Origin: Paraburkholderia sediminicola
GTDB taxonomy: Bacteria > Pseudomonadota > Gammaproteobacteria > Burkholderiales > Burkholderiaceae
Direction of reading: 5' to 3'
NCBI RefSeq assembly: GCF_902859805.1
Contig: NZ_CADIKC010000001.1
Coordinates: forward strand, 1,054,001-1,118,000
DNA length: 64,000 nucleotides
A program made the translations under genes and the position numbers. This document shows, in pieces, positions 51,426-60,378 of the stretch. A model generated the notes under the pieces. The model searched no databases, was not told the origin of the DNA, and saw only the letters and a program-made list of their open reading frames with translations. Every line of letters begins with the position of its first letter. The first letter of the stretch is position 1.

Positions 51426-52154
51426 TTAGTACGCCCCGTCTTTTTCCAGCACTACTTTGACGGTCTTCAAGAGAATCGTGACGTCGAGCGCCAACGAGCG
51501 GTTCATGGCATAGCAAACATCCAGTGAGACACGGGTCGGGTAATCTACGTTGTTTCTACCGCTGATCTGCCACAGACCTGTGATTCCGGGCTTCAGCATC
51601 AGGTAATAACTCACATCGGGTCCGTACCGTGCCAGTTCCTGGCGGACAACCGGACGCGGCCCCACAAGGCTCATATCGCCGCGCAACACATTCCAGAGCT
51701 GGGGAAGTTCATCAAGACTTGTTCGCCTCAGAATGCGTCCTATCGGTGTGATGCGAATATCGTTTTTAAGCTTGAAATCGCGGTTCCATTCCTCACGAGC
51801 CTGTGGATCGGTGGCCAGCAATTTTTCAAGTACCTGATCTGCGTTCCTGACCATCGAACGGAATTTCAGACACAGGAAAGTCCTCCCTCCCCGACCGATT
51901 CTCGGATGCCCGAATACGATGCTTCCCCGGTCACTCATGACAGCGATCGCGATGACAATCAGAATCGGAAACAGTACGACAAGCAGCGTGGAAGCTCCGC
52001 AGACATCGACCGTTCTCTTTAAGAAATCTCCCCACCATCCAGAGAATGAGTTTGCATTCTTCGGAACGGTGTCATTGGAGGCGGCTTGCTGCGAGGATAC
52101 GTCGATGCGCGAGTCTCCTAACTTCGGATCCGTGCGAACTTGGGAATCGGACAT
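51426..52154 (-). CDS. Initiating undecaprenyl-phosphate sugar transferase (PglC/WcaJ C-domain type)
   Basis: The 242-residue product has one membrane helix (TVDVCGASTLLVVLFPILIV). The catalytic phospho-sugar-transferase domain follows, with FGHPRIGRGGRTFLCLKFRS, RTSLDELPQLWNVLRGDMSL, VGPRPV and PGITGLWQISGRNN. It is the short, monotopic form lacking the multi-helix N-terminal part of WcaJ and WbaP. It transfers the first sugar phosphate to undecaprenyl phosphate. AAGGAG precedes the ATG at 52154; the longer frame to 52181 is less likely. Confidence 0.9.
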   Translation of the reverse strand: MSDSQVRTDPKLGDSRIDVSSQQAASNDTVPKNANSFSGWWGDFLKRTVDVCGASTLLVVLFPILIVIAIAVMSDRGSIVFGHPRIGRGGRTFLCLKFRSMVRNADQVLEKLLATDPQAREEWNRDFKLKNDIRITPIGRILRRTSLDELPQLWNVLRGDMSLVGPRPVVRQELARYGPDVSYYLMLKPGITGLWQISGRNNVDYPTRVSLDVCYAMNRSLALDVTILLKTVKVVLEKDGAY

Positions 52155-52710
52155 GCAAACTCCTTTAGATGCGGGCATCATTTGACACGATGCCAGCGTG
52201 CAGCACGTACGCGGCGTCTTTCGATTTCAAATCCGATTGGTATGGAACGCGATGGCTCTTGCGATAAGCATCGCCCGCATCGCTGTGACTTCAAGACGAG
52301 GGTAGCACCCCCTTGCGCACGCCGAATACTTCAATAGCGCGCTCAGACGCCATCGTACAGTCGGATCACGACACGTTGGCAGAGATGGGGAATTGAGCTG
52401 GAATCTTGCCGAGATTGAAGAAAAATATCTCGAAGAATGTGAACATACCAGGTCAAAAAAGATACATGTCTTTCAAATCGTCAATTCGTTTGAAGAGCAC
52501 TGACCATTGCAGAGTCCTAAACGTTTTGACATTTGAAACCGAGAGTGCAGACAGGCCTTTCGTCGGACATTTGATGAGCTGTCTGACGCGACGACAACAA
52601 GCTGTCACACGTTGAACCTGATGATTTGATTGCGAGCCTTGCGAGTGCAAGTTTGGTGCATTAGACGTGACTGATTACCGACTCGATCGTATGTCGGTCA
52701 AAAAAACCGT
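52155..52710. other. Intergenic region, no convincing gene
   Basis: The 556 bases lie between the initiating transferase gene and the GGDEF/EAL gene. A stem (CGTCGGACA with TGTCTGACG, one G-U pair, 10-base loop) near 52563-52590 has no T-tract. A 69-codon frame from a TTG at 52406 lacks family resemblance. Nothing else is evident. Confidence 0.45.
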
Positions 52711-54645
52711 TCACTCCTTATCCGCGGAATGCGCAGCAATTCTTTTTTCGAGGTGCGCAATTTCTTCACTCCGGACCGGTTTGCCCAGTAGAAAACCCTG
52801 AGCGTGCGTGCATCCGCAGACGCGCACGAAATTCAACTGCTCCTGCGTCTCGATGCCTTCCGCCGTGGTGGGCATGCCGATCTCTCGTGCTAACGCCACA
52901 ATCCCGCGAACCACGGCCGCGGATTCGCGTCGATGCACGGACTCTTTTACGAACGAACTGTCAATCTTGAGCTTGTCGAATGAGAAGCGCACGAGCGTCG
53001 ACATGGTTGAGAATCCGGTGCCGAAATCGTCGAGTGCGAGACCGATTCCCAATGCCCGAAGCTTCTCGACGTTGTGCCGCGTGACGATATCGTCGCTCAA
53101 CAACACCGTCTCCGTGACTTCGATATTCAGGCGCGCGGGCGGCAATCCGGTTTTCGCGAGGATCGCAGCGACCGTGGACGCGAACGATTCCTCCCGCAAT
53201 TGCACCGGCGAAACATTCACGGCGACACTCACTGCATCGCGCCACGTGGCAGCTTCCGTGCACGATTGCAGCAGCGCCCATTCGCCGAGTGCGAGGATGA
53301 GGCCCGTACGCTCGGCCGTCGGAATAAATGCGGAAGGAGAGAGTTCACCGCGCGTCGGGTGTGTCCAGCGAAGCAGCGCTTCGCGGCCGGAAATCGTATC
53401 GTCGGCGAGATCGACGATCGGCTGGTACTCCATGCGCAGATCGCTGTAAGACTGCATCGCGCCTTCCAGATCGCTTCGCAGGAGGCTCAAACTTTCGTCG
53501 GATGCGTGCCTGACGGCGTCGAAGATAGAGAAGGCGCTTTTGCCGCTGCGTTTGACGGCATACAACGCGCGGTCCGCGCAGATCAGCAACTGCGGTCCTG
53601 TCTTTGCGTGCTCCGGATAGAGCGAGACGCCCACGCTCGCACCGATATGCACCAACGCTTCGCTGAGTGTGAAAGGTCGTGCGAGCGTTTTGACGATACG
53701 GTCTGCCAGCAAATGGACATCGCGGGTCAATGCCGTGCCATCGGTAATGGCGACGAACTCGTCGCCGGCGAGGCGTCCGACCAGATCTCCGGCAGGCAGT
53801 ACTTCACGCAATCGAATCGCCGCTTCCTGAAGGATCTGATCGCCCGCGGCGTGACCCAGGCTGTCATTGATCGCCTTGAACCCGTCGAGGTCGATCAGTA
53901 GAACCGCGAACCGATGATTCAGCCGTAACGAGCCTGCCGCCGTGCGTTCCAGCAGAAGCTCGGTAATACGAGCGCGGTTAGGCAGGCCAGTGAGACTATC
54001 CTGGTGAGCCAGCCGATGACTGCTCTCGCGCGCCAGCAGTAATGCAACGGTGTCGCGATTGCTGCGTAATGCCACGGTAAAGAAACCCGCCGCGCAAAAC
54101 GGCGCCTGAAACAGCAGCACGAGCTTGCCGGAGCCGGGAGAAAGCGCCGCCCCGCAACCCAACAGCCCGAGAATGAATGAAATCTGGAGAAGCACCAGCC
54201 GGGGTGTGCCTGCGTTGCGCCCGGCTAATCCGCCGATCACGCCCACGGCGCAAACGTTGCCGAGCAGAAAAAGTGTCTGATTTCCGCTGATATTGCACAA
54301 AAAAGTGCCATAGCCGAACAGGGCCGCCCAGAGAAGACTGGCAAACAGAAAAGCTGAAGTAGGAGTGGGCAGATTGCGGGCACTGCGCTCGCAGCACAAC
54401 CAGATCAACGCGAGACGCGTTATCAGCAGCGCGACCACCGCGCCGCCCCACCACGCGTAAAGGGCCCTTGGATAAAGGTAGTACGCAGTTGCGCAGACAC
54501 TGATTTCGCAGATCGACGCAAAGACAATCGACGCGGTTCGAGTGAACAGATTGGCAAGCAATATTTGCCGATTGTCGGCGCTCAGGTTCTGAGCGGAGGA
54601 CACTACCCACTTGAAAAATGGAGACCTTGGTTCGCTGAAAGCCAT
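52711..54645 (-). CDS. Membrane-bound GGDEF-EAL protein (cyclic-di-GMP turnover)
   Basis: The 644-residue product has six to seven N-terminal membrane helices. The GGDEF domain has LIDLDGFKAINDSLGHAAGD and an active-site-like RLAGDEF around residue 292. The EAL domain has SGREALLRWTHP (about 418), DDFGTGFSTMSTLVRFSFDK and TTAEGIETQEQL. The EAL, NVSP, DDFG and ExxE-type metal residues look intact, so phosphodiesterase activity is likely. The GGDEF box (AGDEF) is compatible with cyclase activity or GTP sensing. The start at 54645 matches the first recognisable residues. It lies next to the exopolysaccharide locus, whose output c-di-GMP commonly controls. Confidence 0.9.
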   Translation of the reverse strand: MAFSEPRSPFFKWVVSSAQNLSADNRQILLANLFTRTASIVFASICEISVCATAYYLYPRALYAWWGGAVVALLITRLALIWLCCERSARNLPTPTSAFLFASLLWAALFGYGTFLCNISGNQTLFLLGNVCAVGVIGGLAGRNAGTPRLVLLQISFILGLLGCGAALSPGSGKLVLLFQAPFCAAGFFTVALRSNRDTVALLLARESSHRLAHQDSLTGLPNRARITELLLERTAAGSLRLNHRFAVLLIDLDGFKAINDSLGHAAGDQILQEAAIRLREVLPAGDLVGRLAGDEFVAITDGTALTRDVHLLADRIVKTLARPFTLSEALVHIGASVGVSLYPEHAKTGPQLLICADRALYAVKRSGKSAFSIFDAVRHASDESLSLLRSDLEGAMQSYSDLRMEYQPIVDLADDTISGREALLRWTHPTRGELSPSAFIPTAERTGLILALGEWALLQSCTEAATWRDAVSVAVNVSPVQLREESFASTVAAILAKTGLPPARLNIEVTETVLLSDDIVTRHNVEKLRALGIGLALDDFGTGFSTMSTLVRFSFDKLKIDSSFVKESVHRRESAAVVRGIVALAREIGMPTTAEGIETQEQLNFVRVCGCTHAQGFLLGKPVRSEEIAHLEKRIAAHSADKE

Positions 54646-54741
54646 GACCTGCGCATTTTTAATGGTTAATGGGTCGAATCGGACACGCCTCGCAATTATT
54701 ACGTAAACACCCAATGTCCGTTACAACGCAATTGCGTTGGC

Positions 54742-54793
54742 TTATTGGACACGCTCATTGGGCATCCTCATTGGGCACCCTTATTGGACACCA
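54742..54793 (+). repeat. Four tandem 13-bp repeats upstream of the GGDEF/EAL gene
   Basis: Units at 54742, 54755, 54768 and 54781 follow the pattern TYATTGGRCAYSM. The region lies between the start of the GGDEF/EAL gene and the end of the alanine racemase gene. A related sequence in the opposite direction (ACCCAATGTCC) lies at 54709-54719. It may be a protein-binding array. Confidence 0.85.
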
Positions 54794-54890
54794 CTACGCC
54801 TATGCAACAGGCAATGCGGCGCCACTGCTCGTCCGAAGACGCGAGTATCCCTTACGAATTACATCGCGCCCCGGCGAGAGATGCGGTCGT

Positions 54891-55958
54891 TCAGACTACT
54901 TCTACAGGCACCCGTTTTGCCAAGGCGCACATCAGCTCGTACCCGATCGTCCCGGAAGCGTGAGCGACGTCATCGATTTTGACCTGTTCGCCCCACAGTT
55001 CGACCTTTGAACCGATCTGCGCATGCGGGCACGGTGTCAGATCGACAGTGAGCATATCCATCGAAACACGGCCCACTACCTGCGTCATGACGCCGTCGAT
55101 CGAGATCGGTGTACCCGTCGACGCGTGACGAGGGTATCCGTCCGCATAACCGCATGCGACCACACCAATGCGCATCTCGCGGTTCGCGGCGAAGGCGCGA
55201 CCGTACCCAACCGTTTCCTCCGCCAACAACGACTGCACACCGATCACTTCGCTCCTGAGTGTCATCGAGGCGCGCAAGCCCACGTCGTCGATATGGCGCG
55301 ACTGGCCCGTAGGCGAACCGCCGTACAGCACGACACCTGGCCGCACCCAGTCACGATGCGCCTGGGGATGCCACAAAACGGCCGCTGAATTCGCCAGGCT
55401 CCGTTGACCCGGTATGTCTTGCGTCACCGCATCGAAACGATCCATCTGCCATGCCACGTCGCCGTCATCAGCATTCGCGAAATGGCTCATCAGCGTGATG
55501 TCCGCTATAGCCGCAATCGACCTGGCCTCCTCCCACGCGGCCCGGTACGCATCGGGTCGGAATCCGAGTCGGTTCATCCCGGAGTTCATCTTGAGATGCA
55601 CCTTGACGCGCTCATGCGACGGCGACAGGCGCAACAGATCGAGTTGCTCACGGCAATGCACGGCCATGGAAAGATCGAACTGCTGGGCGATTTGCACATC
55701 GCCTGGCTTGAACACGCCCTCCAGAAGAAGGATCGGCTTGGTCCAACCCAACTCACGCACACGGACTGCTTCGTCGAGATCGAGCAGCGCGATACCGTCG
55801 GCATTCGCGAGTGCCGGGAAAATGCGGTCGATTCCGTGTCCGTATGCGTTGGCTTTGACCACGGCCCAAGCCCGCGATCGAGATGCCCGCTGCTTGACGA
55901 TGGAGAGGTTGTGGCTGACTGCGGCCGGATGAATCTGAGCAACGATCGGGCGTGGCAT
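54891..55958 (-). CDS. alr: Alanine racemase
   Basis: The 355-residue product has the PLP lysine motif [13 protein letters not shown] near the N-terminus, [17 protein letters not shown], and the catalytic Tyr in [15 protein letters not shown]. The end of the beta domain is [14 protein letters not shown]. Length equals that of Alr of Gram-negative bacteria. It makes D-alanine for peptidoglycan in the cytoplasm. It is transcribed toward the GGDEF/EAL gene and divergent from the TonB receptor gene. Confidence 0.95.
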   Translation of the reverse strand: MPRPIVAQIHPAAVSHNLSIVKQRASRSRAWAVVKANAYGHGIDRIFPALANADGIALLDLDEAVRVRELGWTKPILLLEGVFKPGDVQIAQQFDLSMAVHCREQLDLLRLSPSHERVKVHLKMNSGMNRLGFRPDAYRAAWEEARSIAAIADITLMSHFANADDGDVAWQMDRFDAVTQDIPGQRSLANSAAVLWHPQAHRDWVRPGVVLYGGSPTGQSRHIDDVGLRASMTLRSEVIGVQSLLAEETVGYGRAFAANREMRIGVVACGYADGYPRHASTGTPISIDGVMTQVVGRVSMDMLTVDLTPCPHAQIGSKVELWGEQVKIDDVAHASGTIGYELMCALAKRVPVEVV

Positions 55959-56225
55959 AGGAGGCGTTGAGGGCTAGTTTGGAAAGGGAATGGATGCCCG
56001 TTGGTAAAGACTGGCGTTACGGCCTACAGGCAGCTTTTTCCGCTATCGTATCTAGCCATAACCAGTTTTTGTTACTGTATTGTTTGGATTTTTGGGTTTA
56101 TCTATCGCCCCCTGTTGCCCCTCGAAATCCTCCCCGGCGGTTCTCGATGTTTGAGATCGGCGAGGCATGTTGATTTGCCGGCGCGCGGCTTTGGCCTGAT
56201 TCCATCTATTACCGGCCGCTACTTG
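55959..56225. other. Divergent intergenic region between alr and the TonB receptor gene
   Basis: AT-richer than its flanks and without a convincing gene. It must carry the alr promoter. The promoter and operator of the TonB receptor gene lie just after this stretch. Confidence 0.45.
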
Positions 56226-56267
56226 TTGAGGGCACACGTATCGCGCTATATATAGTTGGATACAACG
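56226..56267 (+). promoter_or_regulatory. Promoter with overlapping ModE-like operator before the TonB receptor
   Basis: A -35-like TTGAGG (56226-56231), 17-base spacer and -10-like TATATA (56249-56254) precede the ATG at 56294. An imperfect palindrome CGCTATATA-N6-GATACAACG (56244-56267) covers the -10. It matches the ModE layout known from the E. coli modA operator (CGTTATATT-N6-TACATAACG) in length, spacing and most half-site bases. Binding of molybdate-loaded ModE here would repress the gene. Confidence 0.65.
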
Positions 56268-56293
56268 ACACAAAAGTAGATACCTCAAGGTCC

Positions 56294-58420
56294 ATGACTC
56301 GCTCAATCAACGCCTTTCAGGCGCTCACGCTCGTATCCGCAGGGATGGGGGCGACGTTCTCAGCCCATGCTCAAGACGACGGAATTCAACTCACACCTGT
56401 CGTCATAACTGGAATATCACCCTCCTCATACCCGTCATATCAGATCGACCGAACGAAAGTTGGACCGCTCGGCGAGAAAGTGCTGCTCGATACGCCGTAC
56501 TCAATTAGCGTCGTTCCCTCATCGCTCGCGGAGAATCAGCAACTGCAGAGCGTGCGCGAAGCGTTTCGCTTCATGCCGACGGTTCAGGGCGAAAATATCC
56601 GTCCGCAGACTCGAGGACTGCAAGCCGGGGTAGTCCAGAACACGCGGGTTGATGGCCTGAATATCGCGGCGACAACCGACTATCCAATCGAGCAATTCGA
56701 GCAGATTGAGGTTCTGAATGGTCTGGCCGGTGCGCTGTACGGCCCCGCCAGTCCCGCGGGCACATTCAACTATGTGCTCAAACGGCCTACCACCGAGCCA
56801 TTGCGCGAGTTCACGTTCGGCTACGCCTCACGCCAGTCCTTGACTGAACATCTGGACCTCGGAGGACACTTCGGCAACGACGATCTCTTCGGGTATCGGT
56901 TGAATTTACTCAACCAGAATGGTGAGGGATATGTGGAGGGCAGTCGCCTTCGCAGACAACTTGCAAGCCTCGCGTTCGACGTTCGTTTCTCCCCGGATAC
57001 GAGACTCGAGACCAATTTCAGCACGTACCACTATCTGTCGACCGGATTCCCAGGAACGTTTGCTTTAGCGCGCAACGTGCCCTTTCCCAGCGCGCCCGAC
57101 CCTACACGTCCCGGCTACGGCCAATCGTGGGCTGGTGACGACAACGTCACCAACATGTTCAGCGCCACCTTGAAGCACGACTTCAACAAGGACTGGCACT
57201 TTAGCGCTGGTGTGTTGAGAGAGACGAACGACCGTGCGTCGACAGTGCCAACCAACACCATCACCAGCAAAACAGGCGCCTATACGACGACCACCGCGAC
57301 AACCACGTACAGCCTGGATACGATCGTCAGCAACACGGTCGCATTGAATGGCCACACGGAGCTTGCAGGCTTGTCACACGACGTTTTCGTGTCGAACACC
57401 GGGTTCTTCTGGAATCGATACACGCCATTTCAGACAGGCGCGATTACGCTCGGCAACGCAAGCATCAACGATCCACTCTCTTTTGCAAAGCCTCCGCTGC
57501 CCGATTTCTCGAATCGATATCGGTCCGTCAACACGGTCCAGCAGTCGATTAGCGTTGGAGACACAATCGGATTCGACAAACACTGGTCAACGCTATTGGC
57601 CGCGAGTCAGAGCTGGATACACACTGAGAACTACAACAAGCAGGGCGCGACGACCAGCAAGTACAACGCGAACGGCATCAGCCCGACGGCCAGTCTGATG
57701 TTTAAGCCGCTAGACAATATGACGGCGTATCTGACGTACGCCGATAGTCTTCAACAGGGGGACAATGCCCCGGCTGGATCAGCCAATGCGGGAGAGAGCC
57801 TCGCTCCCTACCGAAGCAAGGAATGGGAACTGGGCTACAAAGTCGATGTGAGCCAAGTTACGCTCGGCGCGGCCCTTTACCGCATCGAGCGACCGTACGC
57901 GTATGTCGGCGCAAATAACGTGTTCGCCGAGCAAGGTCAACAAGTCAATCGCGGGCTTGAGCTCACCGCGACAGGCGCGGTGACAAGAGATCTCAACATC
58001 TTCACGGGGATCTCGCTTCTCGATCCCCGTCTATTCGACACTGGTTCGGCGTCTACCAGTGACAAACAGATCCTCGGGCTTTCGCGCGTCGTGTTCAATG
58101 CACTACTCGACTACTCCGTGCCGGCCGTTGCCGGTCTCGGGTTCAACATCAACATGAACTACGCAAGTCGTCGACCAGGCAACTATACGAACACGGACTA
58201 TGTCGACGGCTATACCGTCTTCAATCTAGGCGCGCGCTACAGAACGAAAATTGCCGGCAAATCAGTGACGCTGCGCATTGCTATCGACAACATCACCAAC
58301 CGCCAGTACTGGGCCAACATCACACCAAGTGGACAGAACGGCTACAGCGGCTCCGACAACGGCACAGGTACGCTTGGCGCCCCACGTACCGTCCGCGCTT
58401 CGCTACAAATCAATCTCTGA
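56294..58420 (+). CDS. TonB-dependent outer-membrane receptor
   Basis: The 708-residue product has a signal peptide ending near FSAHAQ and a TonB-box-like LTPVVITG. The plug domain has LLDTPYSISVVPSSLAENQQ, RGLQAGVVQNTRVDGLNIAA and a segment of FEQIEVLNGLAGALYGPASP. The 22-strand barrel ends RASLQINL. It resembles ferric-siderophore receptors. The ModE-like operator and the ModA-like gene 14 bases downstream instead suggest uptake of molybdate, tungstate or a metal chelate. No Fur-like box was seen. The start was chosen at the ATG immediately preceding the signal. Confidence 0.92.
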   Translation: MTRSINAFQALTLVSAGMGATFSAHAQDDGIQLTPVVITGISPSSYPSYQIDRTKVGPLGEKVLLDTPYSISVVPSSLAENQQLQSVREAFRFMPTVQGENIRPQTRGLQAGVVQNTRVDGLNIAATTDYPIEQFEQIEVLNGLAGALYGPASPAGTFNYVLKRPTTEPLREFTFGYASRQSLTEHLDLGGHFGNDDLFGYRLNLLNQNGEGYVEGSRLRRQLASLAFDVRFSPDTRLETNFSTYHYLSTGFPGTFALARNVPFPSAPDPTRPGYGQSWAGDDNVTNMFSATLKHDFNKDWHFSAGVLRETNDRASTVPTNTITSKTGAYTTTTATTTYSLDTIVSNTVALNGHTELAGLSHDVFVSNTGFFWNRYTPFQTGAITLGNASINDPLSFAKPPLPDFSNRYRSVNTVQQSISVGDTIGFDKHWSTLLAASQSWIHTENYNKQGATTSKYNANGISPTASLMFKPLDNMTAYLTYADSLQQGDNAPAGSANAGESLAPYRSKEWELGYKVDVSQVTLGAALYRIERPYAYVGANNVFAEQGQQVNRGLELTATGAVTRDLNIFTGISLLDPRLFDTGSASTSDKQILGLSRVVFNALLDYSVPAVAGLGFNINMNYASRRPGNYTNTDYVDGYTVFNLGARYRTKIAGKSVTLRIAIDNITNRQYWANITPSGQNGYSGSDNGTGTLGAPRTVRASLQINL

Positions 58421-58434
58421 ACAAGGACCGACAT

Positions 58435-59259
58435 ATGGTACTTCGCACTTTCCTTGCCGTCGTTCTCAGTAGCACCACGAGCATCGCCTGGGCGCAACAG
58501 GCGCCCGCCACACCGGTTGTCACCATCTATGCTGCGGGAAGCATGAGCGGTGCACTCGCCGCTATCACGCAACAATACACGAGGGAGTCTGGCCAGAAAG
58601 TCGATCTCGTTACAGGTCCAGCAGGTCTTCTACTGAACAGGATCGAGAATTCCGCCAGGGCAGACGTTTTCGTTTCCGCCAATATGGCGCATCCACAGCG
58701 CCTGACGACGGAAGGAAAGGCCGCGCCCACTGTCGTTTTTGCGAGGAATCGTGTTTGTGTTCAGGCTCGCCCGGACGTCGGCCTCACAACGGACAATCTG
58801 CTCGACAAACTGCTTGATCCGAACGTTAAGATCGGCACTTCAACACCCAAGGCGGACCCGGGCGGTGACTATGCATGGGAGTTGTTCGCGAAGGCTGACT
58901 CAGTGCACCCCGGAGCGAAGCCGATTCTGGAAGCGAAAGCACAGCAACTAGTTGGTGGCCCAGCAGCGCCGCAGGTTCCAGCGGGACAGAATCCCGTGAA
59001 ATACTTTATGGCGACGCGGCGTGTCGACGTTTTCATTGGCTATTGCAGCTCTCACGAAACAAAGCCCGATTTGGACCTTGTGCAGGTCGAGCTCCCGGCC
59101 AATCTCAGCATCTCCGCCGACTATGGGATGACGGTTCTGGAACTGCCGCAGACCGCTGCCACCCGTAATGCCGCTTACCGGCTCGCCTTGTATCTGATGA
59201 GCCCTGAGGCACAGGACGTACTCACACGTTACGGGTTCACGCCGGTTGCGCGCCAATAG
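58435..59259 (+). CDS. ModA-like periplasmic oxyanion-binding protein
   Basis: The 274-residue product has a signal peptide (FLAVVLSSTTSIAWAQQ). The SBP_bac_11/ModA fold follows, with VTIYAAGSMSGALAAITQQY, GPAGLLLNRIENSARADVFV, KIGTSTPKADPGGDYAWELF and RRVDVFIGYCSS. Ser, Tyr and Asp residues in these loops are the usual oxyanion ligands. AAGGA precedes the ATG. It is co-transcribed with the TonB receptor, but no modB/modC permease or ATPase follows; one elsewhere in the genome would be needed. The ligand could be molybdate, tungstate or another tetrahedral anion. Confidence 0.85.
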   Translation: MVLRTFLAVVLSSTTSIAWAQQAPATPVVTIYAAGSMSGALAAITQQYTRESGQKVDLVTGPAGLLLNRIENSARADVFVSANMAHPQRLTTEGKAAPTVVFARNRVCVQARPDVGLTTDNLLDKLLDPNVKIGTSTPKADPGGDYAWELFAKADSVHPGAKPILEAKAQQLVGGPAAPQVPAGQNPVKYFMATRRVDVFIGYCSSHETKPDLDLVQVELPANLSISADYGMTVLELPQTAATRNAAYRLALYLMSPEAQDVLTRYGFTPVARQ

Positions 59260-59379
59260 AATCTCCGCAAGCTGACGGGCCACGGCGTTCGCTTTTCGCC
59301 GGACGGCTCGTCAGCAGAGCGTCTTGGTTACGGTCAGCCACATCGATGTTCGTATCGCGATCGCTCGCTCCAGATCATT

Positions 59380-60258
59380 TCACGGCAACGTAACGAGTTG
59401 CCCAAATTCACCGTTCTGAAAAGCTCTGATGCGATCTTCGAGTTGTTCATTGGAGTTCATGACCAACGGCCCGTGCCTGGCAATCGGTTCATTCAAGGCT
59501 GAACCGGAAAGCATGACGAAGTGGCTGCCTTCGTCAGAGACAAGCCGAATCGCGACGCCGCTCTCCGTAGCGTCCTCATCCAAAGCGACACCAACTGCCT
59601 CTCCGGCCAGCAGATGTCGCACCTCGCCTCCAATCTCGATCCGCAACGTTCCTGAGACCGCATAAAACAATCCATTCCACCCGCGCATCAGCTCATGGTT
59701 GAATGCAGATGAAGGTGAAAGGAACGCATCCAGCAACGTGAATGGCTCGGGTAGTTGTGCAGAGTGAGCGGCGCTCACGCCATTGCTGCTGCCCGACACC
59801 ACACGCACGCGAACACCGGTAGCCTTGAACTCCGGAATGTCACGCGGCTCCGCATGAACGGCATAGGGCGCGTTGAATTTCTTGCTGGCCGGCAGATTCA
59901 CGAAGATCTGCAGCGCGTGAACATGTTGTTCCTCGCCTTCCGGCTGTTCGGTATGCACCGCTCCGCGCCCCGCGGCAAACCAGTGCAATGCGCCCGGATT
60001 GATCGGACCATGATTGCCCAGCGAATCGTAATTGACATGTGCCCCTATCGCGTCCTCGAACACGTAGGTCACCGCCGAAATTCCAGCATGCGGATGCGCG
60101 GCAAAGGTCGGACCAGTCATATGAAAATGATCGAGCATGACAACGGGATCGATCAACCCGTCGAACGATCGCTCATCGAAGCGCTTTGCCCAAAACGCTT
60201 CGCCAATGGTCACGTCGTGACCGGCAATGACATGCGACACGCGCACAAACTTGTCCAT
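59380..60258 (-). CDS. Pirin-family protein
   Basis: The 292-residue bicupin has the pirin N-terminal part DPVVMLDHFHMTGPTFAAHP, HAGISAVTYVFEDAIGAH and GALHWFAAGRGAVHTEQPEG. These supply the three His and one Glu metal ligands. LQIFVNLPASKKFNAPYAVH follows. Bacterial pirins include quercetinases and redox-sensing regulators; the role here is unknown. The start at 60258 was chosen over 60312. It lies downstream of the isochorismatase-like gene on the same strand, with a strong hairpin between the two. Confidence 0.88.
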   Translation of the reverse strand: MDKFVRVSHVIAGHDVTIGEAFWAKRFDERSFDGLIDPVVMLDHFHMTGPTFAAHPHAGISAVTYVFEDAIGAHVNYDSLGNHGPINPGALHWFAAGRGAVHTEQPEGEEQHVHALQIFVNLPASKKFNAPYAVHAEPRDIPEFKATGVRVRVVSGSSNGVSAAHSAQLPEPFTLLDAFLSPSSAFNHELMRGWNGLFYAVSGTLRIEIGGEVRHLLAGEAVGVALDEDATESGVAIRLVSDEGSHFVMLSGSALNEPIARHGPLVMNSNEQLEDRIRAFQNGEFGQLVTLP

Positions 60259-60288
60259 GGTGGTGTTCCGTCTTACCTTGGCATTCAG

Positions 60289-60330
60289 CCCCGAAGCTAT
60301 CCAGGCCTGCATGTCTGGATAGCTTCGGGG
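60289..60330. promoter_or_regulatory. Long perfect hairpin between isochorismatase-like and pirin genes
   Basis: A 16-bp perfect stem (CCCCGAAGCTATCCAG and its complement) with a 10-base loop. No T-tract follows on either strand. It lies 31 bases before the pirin start and could be a partial terminator, a processing site, or an operator that sets the ratio of the two proteins. Confidence 0.75.
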
Positions 60331-60378
60331 TTGTTCAGACGAGGACGCAGTTCGCCCTCACCGGATCAGGTTGCTGCC

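Noticed and set aside
52406..52615. 69-codon plus-strand frame from a TTG in the gap before the GGDEF/EAL gene
   Set aside because: No ribosome site, no recognisable domain, and ordinary intergenic composition.
56294..58420. Calling the TonB receptor a ferric-siderophore receptor with Fur control
   Set aside because: No Fur-like box was seen and no siderophore genes are adjacent; the ModE-like site and ModA-like neighbour fit better.
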